Assembly: GCF_000826125.2 (NCBI RefSeq)
Contig: NZ_LN651373.1
Coordinates: forward strand, 1,344,626-1,379,299
DNA: 34,674 nt
Reading direction: 5' to 3'
Source: Bhargavaea cecembensis
GTDB taxonomy: Bacteria; Bacillota; Bacilli; Bacillales_A; Planococcaceae
Positions 9,896-16,669 of the stretch are shown in pieces (the stretch's first letter is position 1; every line of letters begins with the position of its first letter). The notes under the pieces are model-generated. The model saw nothing but the letters and a program-made list of their open reading frames with translations. It was not told the DNA's origin and did no database searches. The translations under genes and the position numbers were made by a program.

Positions 9896-10002
9896 TCTGT
9901 AGGGCGGTCCCCGGATCTCCACAATCCTCCGCCGGATCGGCCGCTTCGTACAGGGTAATGAGTCATACAATTAAGGGTAGATAACTGACTTGAAAAATAA
10001 GT

Positions 10003-10031
10003 TTGACAAATTGGTGAAATGGATAGAGAAT
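10003..10031 (+). promoter_or_regulatory. Promoter of the DUF2188 gene
   Basis: A perfect TTGACA (10003-10008), a 17-bp spacer and GAGAAT (10026-10031) fit a vegetative promoter. The same stretch can be read as GTTTGA-N14-GGATAG, a weak sigma-B-like match, so the sigma factor is open. Confidence 0.6.
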
Positions 10032-10047
10032 AGAGATAGGTCATTTT

Positions 10048-10065
10048 GCCCGGCCAAGGCCGGGC
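10048..10065 (+). promoter_or_regulatory. Perfect hairpin/palindrome in the DUF2188 leader
   Basis: GCCCGGCC-AA-GGCCGGGC is an uninterrupted 8-bp inverted repeat between the promoter and the ribosome binding site (AAAGGAG about 10074-10080). No T-run follows on either strand, so it is not a typical terminator. It could be a 5' stabilising stem or an operator. Confidence 0.6.
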
Positions 10066-10092
10066 ATCATCACAAAGGAGTGGAAAACGTTC

Positions 10093-10290
10093 ATGCAGTG
10101 CTATCGTGTTGCACCGGACAAGGACGCTTCTCGCTGGATTATCTCTACGGGGAACTTGGCACTCGAGGAAAATTATCAATACAAGGATGAAGCAATCGCC
10201 GAAGCGATCATCCGGGCGAAGGCGACAAGCCCGAGCAAGATCGAAATATTCGACGAAAGCCAAAAGGTGGTTGACAAGCGGAAGTATTAA
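10093..10290 (+). CDS. DUF2188-like small protein
   Basis: 65 residues. The pattern YRVAPDKDASRWIIS, a central run of acidic and alanine-rich residues (KDEAIAEAIIRAKATSP) and the ending KIEIFDESQKVVDKRKY match the small DUF2188 family, whose members are 60-80 residues long and of unknown function. The protein is soluble, with no signal or membrane segment. AAAGGAG lies about 12 bases before the ATG. It has its own promoter at 10003, a GC-rich leader hairpin and its own terminator, so it is a single-gene transcript. Nearby GsiB genes suggest, but do not prove, a stress role. Confidence 0.8.
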   Translation: MQCYRVAPDKDASRWIISTGNLALEENYQYKDEAIAEAIIRAKATSPSKIEIFDESQKVVDKRKY

Positions 10291-10335
10291 TCAGCCTTCA
10301 TATTATTTATCGATCCATTCCGCACACCGCCTGAA

Positions 10336-10380
10336 GCGGGAAAGCAAAGTTACTTTGCTTTCTCGCTTTTGCTGTTTTTA
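10336..10380 (+). terminator. Terminator of the DUF2188 gene
   Basis: GCGGGAAAGCAAAG pairs with CTTTGCTTTCTCGC across a 3-base loop and is followed by TTTTGCTGTTTTT. A 14-bp stem with a T-rich tail. Confidence 0.88.
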
Positions 10381-10467
10381 TGGGGCCTGTCGTTCTATGG
10401 CGGTTTGAGGAAAGACGCTGTGAAAGGGGGCGGTCGATGACGAACGGGGAGGGGAGGAGGAACGCAT

Positions 10468-10502
10468 GCAAAAGAGGCTGCCCATCTATGGGCAGCCTCT
10501 TC
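10468..10502 (-). terminator. Terminator of the GsiB-type genes
   Basis: AGAGGCTGCCCA and TGGGCAGCCTCT form a perfect 12-bp stem with a 4-base loop (10473-10500). On the minus strand it is followed by TTTT. It lies 14 bp after the stop of the minus-strand gene at 10516. Confidence 0.9.
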
Positions 10503-10515
10503 CGAACAACATGGA

Positions 10516-10743
10516 TTATTTTCTGTTGTTGTTGTCATCTTTGTTGTGGCGGGCTTCGCCGCCTTTATGGCCGATGTCTTCGTAGAATTCACGGTCGTGG
10601 TTCTCCGAAGTGGCTTCGCCGCCTTTTTTACCGATTTCTTCGTAGAACTCGCGGTCGTGAGTGCGTGCGGTTTCTTCGCCGCCTTTACGTCCTGCTTCTT
10701 CTACTGTCATTTTGCCGTCTTTGTTGTTGTTTTTGTCTGCCAT
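10516..10743 (-). CDS. Short KGG-repeat general stress protein
   Basis: 75 residues: MADKNNN, then EEAGRKGGEETARTHDREFY, then one further KGGEATSENHDREFYEDIGH unit and KGGEAR. These are the KGG (stress-induced) repeats of GsiB-like proteins, very hydrophilic and resembling plant LEA proteins; they are thought to protect the cell under desiccation or heat. AGGAGGG precedes the ATG. It is a shortened paralogue of the gene at 10792 and lies 48 bp downstream of it with no terminator between, so both are probably read from the promoter at 11273. Confidence 0.9.
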   Translation of the reverse strand: MADKNNNKDGKMTVEEAGRKGGEETARTHDREFYEEIGKKGGEATSENHDREFYEDIGHKGGEARHNKDDNNNRK

Positions 10744-10791
10744 TTTAATATCCCTCCTGAATTAGATGTTCATTAAATGAAAGAGCAGTTC

Positions 10792-11214
10792 TTATCGCTT
10801 GTTGCGGTTGTTGTCGTCATCGCCTCTGCCATGACGGGCTTCGCCGCCTTTGTGGCCGATCTCTTCGTAGAACTCACGGTCGTGGTTGTCGGAAGTGGCT
10901 TCGCCGCCTTTTTTACCGATCTTCTCGTAGAAATCACGATCGTGGTTCTCGGAAGTAGCTTCGCCGCCCTTTTGTCCGATTTCTTCGTAGAACTCGCGGC
11001 CATGGCTCTCAGCCGTAGCTTCGCCGCCTTTTTGCCCGATTTCTTCGTAGAATTCGCGACCATGGCTTTCCGAAGTAGCTTCGCCGCCCTTCTTCCCGAT
11101 TTCTTCATAGAAATCGCGGTCGTGGGTGCGTGCTGTTTCTTCGCCGCCCATGCGTCCTGCTTCTTCTACTGTCATTTTCTCGTTGTTGTTGTTTTTACGC
11201 TTGTTGTCTGCCAT
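10792..11214 (-). CDS. gsiB: GsiB-like general stress protein
   Basis: 140 residues, close to B. subtilis GsiB (123 residues). After MADNKRKNNNNEK and a first EEAGRMGGEE unit, 20-residue units of the form KGGEATSESHGREFYEEIGQ repeat in tandem; the repeats are also visible in DNA as 60-bp units. The protein is entirely hydrophilic, without signal or membrane segments. GsiB is a classical member of the sigma-B regulon, and a good sigma-B-like promoter stands at 11273-11296. GAGGAGGAATG precedes the ATG. Confidence 0.94.
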   Translation of the reverse strand: MADNKRKNNNNEKMTVEEAGRMGGEETARTHDRDFYEEIGKKGGEATSESHGREFYEEIGQKGGEATAESHGREFYEEIGQKGGEATSENHDRDFYEKIGKKGGEATSDNHDREFYEEIGHKGGEARHGRGDDDNNRNKR

Positions 11215-11272
11215 CTTGCATTCCTCCTCAAAAAGTTTTTGGAAAGAAGCTGTTGCAGCCTCACCCTCTGTA

Positions 11273-11296
11273 TTTCCCCTTCTCTATAAAATAAAC
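11273..11296 (-). promoter_or_regulatory. Sigma-B-type promoter of the GsiB operon
   Basis: On the minus strand GTTTAT (11296-11291) is followed after 12 bp by GGGAAA (11278-11273). The sigma-B consensus is GTTTAA-N12-14-GGGTAT. It lies about 60 bp before the GsiB ATG, and GsiB is a known sigma-B target. Confidence 0.8.
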
Positions 11297-11483
11297 AAAT
11301 GGAGAAGAACCGTAATATTTGTAACAATCGTAACTAGATTGTAATATTCTGTTCATTGTATATATAACAATGGTTCGCGATGTTGTAAACTCTCGGAACA
11401 ATGATATATAGCGTAAAATAATTTATCCCTGTATTAGGAATTTTCGCGGGAAATAAACATAATGTCAACCGCTAGATTCTATA

Positions 11484-11512
11484 TTGATATAGTGATAAAA
11501 TGTTTTTATCCT
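11484..11512 (+). promoter_or_regulatory. Probable promoter of the HELGH gene
   Basis: TTGATA (11484-11489), a 17-bp spacer and TATCCT (11507-11512). Moderate consensus match, about 100 bp before the GTG start. Confidence 0.45.
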
Positions 11513-11513
11513 G

Positions 11514-11549
11514 ATTGGATGAACGTTTTTCAACAGCTGTTCATCCAAT
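11514..11549 (+). promoter_or_regulatory. 11-bp inverted repeat at the transcript start
   Basis: ATTGGATGAAC (11514-11524) is repeated inverted as GTTCATCCAAT (11539-11549) around a 14-bp centre. It begins two bases after the likely -10, so it spans the start of the transcript. It could be an operator or a 5' RNA hairpin. No T-run follows. Confidence 0.6.
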
Positions 11550-11615
11550 AAAGAGAGCAGAATATGCCGGTTTTCGGCAGTTCTATACAAAAAACAATGG
11601 GGCGAAATAGAGAAA

Positions 11616-12149
11616 GTGAAAGAGAATATTGAATCCATCATCAGGCGGACGATGCAGCGGACAGGGTTGAATCTGGATGTTAAAGAGGATCATTGCGGAA
11701 TCAACATGACGTACCAGTTCATTCACGACTACGTGACCTACGATTCTGAACGGATTATGCAGGCCCTCGCCGAACAGCGGCATCCGGTGGACCTCGACAC
11801 GTACGTGACGGCGATCACCCTGCACGAACTCGGACATTCCATCGATAGGGAGGCGCTCCTCGCGTCAATCCCGCAATCCATTGAAGTGTTGAAGCTGAAG
11901 CAGGGGCTGCCAGTCCCGGCCCAGTACGGGGACCCGAACATTCTCGGAATCCTGATCGAAGAGGACGAACGCAATCTCGTCTTCGAAAAGACAGCCTGGG
12001 AAAACGCCGGAATGCTGAACAGCATGCACCAACTGGTCCGCCCGGATGACTTTGACGCAATCGCCATCCAATCTCTCGGCACCTACGAGAAGAAACTCGC
12101 CGACAAGAAGCACCAACTATCCTTGCTCGGCGGCCAGGCGATCGCCTAA
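11616..12149 (+). CDS. Putative HExxH zinc metalloprotease
   Basis: 177 residues. The sequence ITLHELGHSIDREALL contains the zinc-protease motif HELGH at residues 70-74. The third zinc ligand is probably a glutamate in EKTAWENAG (Glu124 or Glu129), a gluzincin-like arrangement, though this is inference. There is no signal peptide or membrane segment, so it should be cytosolic. The start is GTG at 11616 with only a weak purine-rich site (GGGGCGAAATAGAGAAA). The ATG at 11597 is out of frame. It is monocistronic between its own promoter and terminator. The family was not recognised beyond the motif, and no substrate can be proposed. Confidence 0.8.
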   Translation: MKENIESIIRRTMQRTGLNLDVKEDHCGINMTYQFIHDYVTYDSERIMQALAEQRHPVDLDTYVTAITLHELGHSIDREALLASIPQSIEVLKLKQGLPVPAQYGDPNILGILIEEDERNLVFEKTAWENAGMLNSMHQLVRPDDFDAIAIQSLGTYEKKLADKKHQLSLLGGQAIA

Positions 12150-12159
12150 TAGAAATAAA

Positions 12160-12200
12160 AGCAGTTTCCGATCTCCCGAAAGAGACGGAAACTGCTTTTT
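12160..12200 (+). terminator. Terminator of the HELGH gene
   Basis: GCAGTTTCCG (12161-12170) pairs with CGGAAACTGC (12186-12195) and is followed by TTTTT. It lies just after the stop at 12149. Confidence 0.9.
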
Positions 12201-12232
12201 GGTTTATTGGAAAAGTGACAGCGGAAAAACGA

Positions 12233-12487
12233 GCTTCCGCCAAACCGCCCATTGCCTCCGCGAAAACCTCCGCCGCCGGAATTGCTTCCGCCAAACCGCC
12301 CGTTGCCTCCGCGAAAATCCCCGCCGCCGGATTTGCTTCCGCCAAACCGCCCATTGCATCTGCGAAAACCCCTGCCGCCAGAATTGCTTCCGCCAAACTG
12401 CCCATTGCATCCGCGAAAATTCCTGCCGCCGGAATTGCTTCCGCCAAACGGCCCGCCAAATCAGCGAAAACCCCCACCACCACACCC
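12233..12487. repeat. Tandem array of 51-bp units (array C)
   Basis: Units beginning GCTTCCGCCAAAC recur at 12233, 12284, 12335, 12386 and 12437, exactly 51 bp apart; the fifth is partial and degraded. Each unit contains two related sub-motifs, GCTTCCGCCAAAC and GCCTCCGCGAAAA. Because 51 is divisible by three, long frames cross it on both strands; the plus frame from GTG 12215 would give a 17-residue repeat rich in Ala, Ser, Lys and Pro. There is no convincing ribosome binding site and a terminator lies directly upstream, so it is taken as non-coding. Confidence 0.9.
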
Positions 12488-12489
12488 CC

Positions 12490-12677
12490 GCAAAATAAAA
12501 ACCGCAGTCCGGCGGATGCCGTTCTGCGGTGTGGAGAATATGGCAATGAATGATTGGGCAATCATCTGTTAAGGTTGAATCTCCAAATGGCCGGGTTTCC
12601 AATCCGGCAGTGCTGTCCGGAAGCCGGTGTCTCGTTGCATCGTCTGGGTTGCTGTGGCTTCCGTTCATCACTATGCT
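12490..12677 (-). ncRNA. Candidate sigma-B-dependent small RNA
   Basis: A sigma-B-like promoter (12684-12708) and an intrinsic terminator on the same minus strand bracket about 190 bases that hold no plausible gene. The terminator stem is ACCGCAG...CTGCGGT (12501-12530) with a second inner CGGC/GCCG pairing; the minus-strand transcript then reads TTTTTATTTT. The RNA can fold a GGAAGCC/GGCTTCC stem in its 5' half. The only minus-strand frame starting here (ATG at 12671) lacks a Shine-Dalgarno site and runs through the terminator. It resembles no RNA family I recognise. Everything rests on promoter and terminator recognition. Confidence 0.5.
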
Positions 12678-12683
12678 TATTTT

Positions 12684-12708
12684 ATGCCCGTTTCTCCGAA
12701 AAATAAAC
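12684..12708 (-). promoter_or_regulatory. Sigma-B-type promoter of the small RNA
   Basis: On the minus strand GTTTAT (12708-12703) is followed after 13 bp by GGGCAT (12689-12684), close to the GTTTAA-N12-14-GGGTAT consensus and to the GsiB promoter at 11273. Confidence 0.6.
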
Positions 12709-12908
12709 GCTTTTGCTCCACCGACACGAAATTGTCAAGATGAATTTCGAGAGCGGAAGCAAATGATCGACCGCCGGCCTGACGCGAACCGTACCCCATC
12801 CTCAAATCCTACCCCAAAACACGCCCTATTATATTGAAGGAACTCAATTCACCGTCCCCCTCCATCCACCCGCCGGAAAATCTTGCCGATTCTTGGATGA
12901 AAACATTG

Positions 12909-12914
12909 TATAAT
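12909..12914 (+). promoter_or_regulatory. -10 element of the NERD-helicase gene
   Basis: A perfect TATAAT followed by GGAAG lies 33 bp before the ATG at 12947. The nearest -35-like hexamer is TTGCCG at 12883, 20 bp away, so the -35 is weak. Confidence 0.6.
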
Positions 12915-12946
12915 GGAAGAAACAGAATGGATTTGGAGGGATCGGC

Positions 12947-14866
12947 ATGGCGTATATGATCCCGGAGACGATCCGGTCGTCGGCGACGGCGGGGGAGCGT
13001 CTCCTGTTCAAGACGATGAAGACGGTGCTTCCGGACGATGTCATTGTTTATTATGAACCGACAATCCGCGGGCGGCGGCCGGACTTCGTTTTAATCGGCC
13101 CGGATTTTGGATTGCTCGTGCTGGAAGTGAAGGATTATACGAAGGGGACGCTGCATGAGCTGAATCCGGAGCGCTGGACGCTACTCACTGCGCAGGACGG
13201 TTATAAAACCGTGCCGAACCCGGTGGATCAGGCGCGGACCTATATGTTCCTGATCAAAGATATGCTCGAGCTGGATGAAAGCCTCGTGAACCGGGACGGC
13301 CGGTATCAAAACAAGCTGAAGTTCCCGTGCGGGCACGGGGCGGTGTTCACCCGGCTGCATACTTCAGACATGCACAGCCTGGGTCTGGACCGCGTGCTGG
13401 AACCGGCCCAGACGTTCATGCGGGATGAGATCGACCCGGATCATCCGAATTTCAATGAAGAAGAATTCATCGAGAAGATCTTCAATACGGCAGGGATGAT
13501 GTTCCCTCTGAGGGATACGCTCGTCCGGGAGGAGATCGATGCAATCCGGTATCATCTGTTCCCGGAAGTGCGCATCAGCGCGGAATTCCGCCGGCCGCCG
13601 GAGCATCAGGACCAGATGCTCCTGTCGCTGAAGGATCTCAAGGCGATGGATCTGCACCAGGAAAACATGGCCAAGCAGCTCGGGGACAAAAACCGGCTCA
13701 TCCGGGGTGTGGCGGGGAGCGGGAAGACGCTCATCCTCGCCAGCCGGGCGAAGCTTCTCATGCGGGAGCATCCGGATTGGAAGATTCTCATCCTCTGCTA
13801 CAACATCTCGCTTTCCCGGACGCTCGAAGCGCTGATCCGCCGGATGGTGAATGAACCGGACAGCCTGTTCGACTTTGATTTTTCGGGCGGGAACGAAGGG
13901 CTAACGGTTCCGGGGACCGGCAACATCGCCGTCCGGAACTTCCATGCGTGGCTGAAGTTCGACTTGAAGATCAAGGAAGACCAGATTCCGTATTTCATCG
14001 AAAAAATAGACGGCGGCGAGGCGATCCTGCCGACGTATGATGCCATCCTGATCGATGAAGGTCAGGATTTCGAACCGGAGTGGTTCACGCTCGTGAGCCG
14101 GCTGCTAAACCCGGAGACGAAGTCGCTGCTTCTCGTGGAGGACCGCGCGCAGTCGATCTACAAGCGGCGCCGGTCTTATATGCAAGACACGGGACTCGAC
14201 TTCCGCGGACGTTCGAAAGTGCTGAACATCAACTACCGGAACACGGAGCAGATTGTCTCGTTCGCGTGGGATTTCTACCGGGAGCATTCCGCCGTCCGCG
14301 GCGTGGTCGACAAAGAGATGGACGGGGAGATCATTGCCCCGCTCAGCACGAAGCGGAAGGGCTATGCGCCCGGCATCGTGCGGGCGAAGGACTTCTCGCA
14401 GGAGGCCACGTTCGTCGCCCGGCAGATCCGCCTTCTCCATACACAGCGCGGAATTCCGCTTTCCGGCATGCTCGTCCTGTATCGCGTCAGGCGGTGGCGG
14501 GGCGAGGACTACGTCGCCGAACTGAAGAGCGCGCTTGAAAAGGAAGGGCTGCCGTATTATTGGCTCACCGAATCGGCGGAGTCCAAGCGGAACTATGACC
14601 GCAACGGGGAAGCGGTGACGATCAGCACGATCGACAGCAGCAAGGGGCTCGACTTCCGGACGGTGTTCATCGTGAACGTCGACAACATGCCCCTGCCGCT
14701 CGAAGAAGACCCGGAGCGAGAAGCATCGCTCCTGTACATCGCGATGACCCGTGCGCAGGAATACCTCTGCCTCACGTATTCGGGCCATTCCGCCTACACC
14801 GCCTACCTAGACGCCATTCAGGAATCCAGAAAGAAACAACACAAAGCAAAAAAAAGCGCCACTTGA
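12947..14866 (+). CDS. NERD nuclease / UvrD-type helicase fusion
   Basis: 639 residues. The N-terminal part (about 10-130) matches the NERD nuclease-related domain: GRRPDFVLIGPDFGLLVLEVKDY with Asp46, Glu60 and Lys62 as the PD-(D/E)XK-like centre. A superfamily 1 helicase follows: Walker A GVAGSGKT (254-261), Walker B LIDEGQD (370-374), the NYRNTEQI motif, DSSKGLDF and the C-terminal YIAMTRAQEYL of UvrD-type enzymes. It is probably cytosolic and acts on DNA. GGAGGGATC precedes the ATG. It is a single gene between its own promoter and terminator, with base composition like the chromosome, so it need not be recent. Such fusions occur both as repair factors and in phage defence; nothing here decides which. 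Confidence 0.92.
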   Translation: MAYMIPETIRSSATAGERLLFKTMKTVLPDDVIVYYEPTIRGRRPDFVLIGPDFGLLVLEVKDYTKGTLHELNPERWTLLTAQDGYKTVPNPVDQARTYMFLIKDMLELDESLVNRDGRYQNKLKFPCGHGAVFTRLHTSDMHSLGLDRVLEPAQTFMRDEIDPDHPNFNEEEFIEKIFNTAGMMFPLRDTLVREEIDAIRYHLFPEVRISAEFRRPPEHQDQMLLSLKDLKAMDLHQENMAKQLGDKNRLIRGVAGSGKTLILASRAKLLMREHPDWKILILCYNISLSRTLEALIRRMVNEPDSLFDFDFSGGNEGLTVPGTGNIAVRNFHAWLKFDLKIKEDQIPYFIEKIDGGEAILPTYDAILIDEGQDFEPEWFTLVSRLLNPETKSLLLVEDRAQSIYKRRRSYMQDTGLDFRGRSKVLNINYRNTEQIVSFAWDFYREHSAVRGVVDKEMDGEIIAPLSTKRKGYAPGIVRAKDFSQEATFVARQIRLLHTQRGIPLSGMLVLYRVRRWRGEDYVAELKSALEKEGLPYYWLTESAESKRNYDRNGEAVTISTIDSSKGLDFRTVFIVNVDNMPLPLEEDPEREASLLYIAMTRAQEYLCLTYSGHSAYTAYLDAIQESRKKQHKAKKSAT

Positions 14867-14873
14867 CATGGAG

Positions 14874-14908
14874 AATCCCCGGCCGACCGCCAGCCGGGGA
14901 TTTTTATT
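14874..14908 (+). terminator. Terminator of the NERD-helicase gene
   Basis: AATCCCCGGC pairs with GCCGGGGATT across a 9-base loop and is followed by a T-rich tail. It starts 7 bp after the stop. Confidence 0.92.
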
Positions 14909-15017
14909 TCCCCCAGGTCAGTCAGACCGCCCCCAAGCATACGCTCAATCAAAAGGGTCATCCGCCGAAGTTTTGGGTAGACAAGTGGAAACGAAACGTT
15001 TCAAAGGGGTGCAGCTG

Positions 15018-16469
15018 ATGAGGGAAACAATCAATCAATGGGTCAATAAGCTTATTCCTTACCTGGAAGGCGTGAGGGCCGACGAGATCGGGCTGGAAAC
15101 GCTGCCGGACGATCCGGGCAGCTGCATGCTTGTCCGGAAAGGATCCGACGAACTCCTCGGCGAACTCGTTCTCGACGATGAGGGGGACCTGAGATTCTTT
15201 TCCTGTTTCCGTGCGACGGAGCATGCGCCGGTCGTCTCGCTCGCCCCGCGGATGATCCGAAAAATCGCGGAGCAGTTTCTCCGGAGCCTGTTTGAAGAGG
15301 ATTCGGCGAATCTCCAGTTCTCCTCGGTCGTCGACCTGGAGTCGATCTACTCGGTGGATTTTGTCCGGAGAGACATGGACGGCATCGAACTGCCGAATTC
15401 GGGAATGAGTTTTTCGTTCTGGAAGGACGGCCGGCTGCTGGACATGACGAACCATCTCGGGCCGCTCATCCTCATCAACGAGGAAAGCAACATCACGCCG
15501 GAAGCGGCGCTGGACCTGTTCATGGCGAATCTCACCGCAGAGCTTAAGATCAGCCGGTATGACCGCGAAATCTACGTGAAAGGCGACAATGAGTTCCACC
15601 TGATCTACGATTTTCTGACAGGGGCGCCGGATGAAGTCAAAATGGACGGCACCGTATTTTCGCTGGCCGAAGAACTCGGCTACACGCAGCCGGGGCATGA
15701 CCGCCTCCAAAAAGACGGTGTGGAACGCCTCCCGCTGACTGCGGCGTCGGGCATCGATGAGATGAAGTTCGTTTATGAAGAACATCTCGACGGAGTCGAC
15801 TACGAAGTCTACAGCGACGAACCGGCGCTCGTGGACGGCGACAGCCGGCTGTACGATCCGGACGCACCGATGGAACATACGGTCAAATTGATCACCGGAC
15901 ACCGCAGCGATTTGATCTACTCCGCCGTCGTGCAGCCGGAGCCCGCCGGCAAGAGCGGCCGGCAACGGATCGGCCGGGCGGATGCCTTCCAGACCGCCGT
16001 CTCCATTCTCTTCGGGGAATTCCCGGATGCCGACCGGCTTTTCCGCCTTCGTAAAGAGGACCCGGAACTTTACGAGGATGATGAAAACGGGGAAATGGAA
16101 GTGGCCGGGTATCAGTTCATCTTCGACCGGTTCCATGAAGACATCCAGATCGAGGATGAAGGAGTCGAGATCAACATCGATGCCCGGACCGGAAAACTGC
16201 TCAGGTACGATGCATCGGATCGCGTGACGTTTAACGCGGAAGGCCTCACCGAGGAGGCGCCGATCGAACTCACGACGGCGAAGGCGCTCTACATGTCCGA
16301 CATCCGGATGCGTCCCGTCCGGGCGAGAAATGAAAACGACGGCGGCGCACCCGTCTATGAACTCGTCTACGTGCCGGAATTCCCGCCGCCCGGCGGCCAC
16401 GTCCACGCCGTCGATGCCCACACGCTCGAGAAGTGGACCGTCGATACGGGAGCCCTGCTCGAGGAATGA
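15018..16469 (+). CDS. YcdB/YcdC-like protein (PepSY-type segments)
   Basis: 483 residues from the ATG at 15018, which has an AAAGGGGTG site. The frame is open upstream to 14868, but that start lies before the preceding gene's terminator and is rejected. The size and two-part arrangement resemble B. subtilis YcdB and YcdC (DUF4901 type), with PepSY-like endings such as EINIDARTGKLLRYDASDR and a matching C-terminal PPGGHVHAVDAHTLEKWTVD. No signal peptide or membrane helix is visible, so it appears cytoplasmic. The protein is strongly acidic. Family assignment is moderately sure; the role is unknown. Confidence 0.72.
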   Translation: MRETINQWVNKLIPYLEGVRADEIGLETLPDDPGSCMLVRKGSDELLGELVLDDEGDLRFFSCFRATEHAPVVSLAPRMIRKIAEQFLRSLFEEDSANLQFSSVVDLESIYSVDFVRRDMDGIELPNSGMSFSFWKDGRLLDMTNHLGPLILINEESNITPEAALDLFMANLTAELKISRYDREIYVKGDNEFHLIYDFLTGAPDEVKMDGTVFSLAEELGYTQPGHDRLQKDGVERLPLTAASGIDEMKFVYEEHLDGVDYEVYSDEPALVDGDSRLYDPDAPMEHTVKLITGHRSDLIYSAVVQPEPAGKSGRQRIGRADAFQTAVSILFGEFPDADRLFRLRKEDPELYEDDENGEMEVAGYQFIFDRFHEDIQIEDEGVEINIDARTGKLLRYDASDRVTFNAEGLTEEAPIELTTAKALYMSDIRMRPVRARNENDGGAPVYELVYVPEFPPPGGHVHAVDAHTLEKWTVDTGALLEE

Positions 16470-16505
16470 GCCGTGAAAAACGCTTTCATTCGACGCCATT
16501 CGCTG

Positions 16506-16511
16506 TATAAT
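16506..16511 (+). promoter_or_regulatory. Probable -10 element before hprK
   Basis: A perfect TATAAT followed by AGGAAAC. The best -35 at the 17-bp spacing is CTTTCA (16483-16488), a poor match. The leader to the hprK ATG would be about 150 bases. Confidence 0.5.
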
Positions 16512-16524
16512 AGGAAACAGAAGG

Positions 16525-16554
16525 ACCCGCAGCACAGAAACCGTGCTGCGGGTT
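16525..16554 (+). terminator. Strong hairpin between YcdB-like gene and hprK
   Basis: ACCCGCAGCAC pairs perfectly with GTGCTGCGGGT around a short loop. It lies about 15 bp after the TATAAT at 16506, so if that promoter is used the hairpin sits in the hprK leader. The tail (TGACTATAT) is T-poor, so whether it ends the upstream transcript or acts as a leader structure is open. Confidence 0.5.
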
Positions 16555-16669
16555 GACTATATCCTCTTGACCAAACTTTTCGCGGGGTCCGGCGTCCTAA
16601 TGGTACAGAGCCGGACACCAGTCACTCTTAAACAAAATGAATCGGGGAAACCCGGATGCGGAGAGAACC

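Larger units (their letters stand above)
11297..11615. other. AT-rich divergent regulatory region
   Basis: No gene is seen. The region is clearly more AT-rich than its surroundings and separates the minus-strand GsiB operon from the plus-strand gene at 11616. It contains a weak inverted repeat CATTGT/ACAATG near 11355 and the promoter and hairpin described separately. Confidence 0.6.

Noticed and set aside
9436-9984. Arg/Lys-rich frame across array B
   Set aside because: The 71-bp period shifts frame each unit, several frames and the other strand are equally open, and it follows a terminator.
12545-12640. tRNA-like sequence
   Set aside because: A GGGTTTCCAATCC segment recalls a T-arm, but no acceptor or anticodon stems fit.
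11815-12671. Long minus-strand frames across array C
   Set aside because: They arise from the 51-bp period, overlap the HELGH gene or run through the sRNA terminator, and lack ribosome binding sites.
14980-15004. CcpA cre site near GGAAACGAAACGTTTC
   Set aside because: The inverted repeat is suggestive, but alignment to the cre consensus fails at several key positions.
14868-15017. Upstream start for the YcdB-like protein
   Set aside because: This segment contains the terminator of the previous gene; the ATG at 15018 has a proper ribosome binding site.
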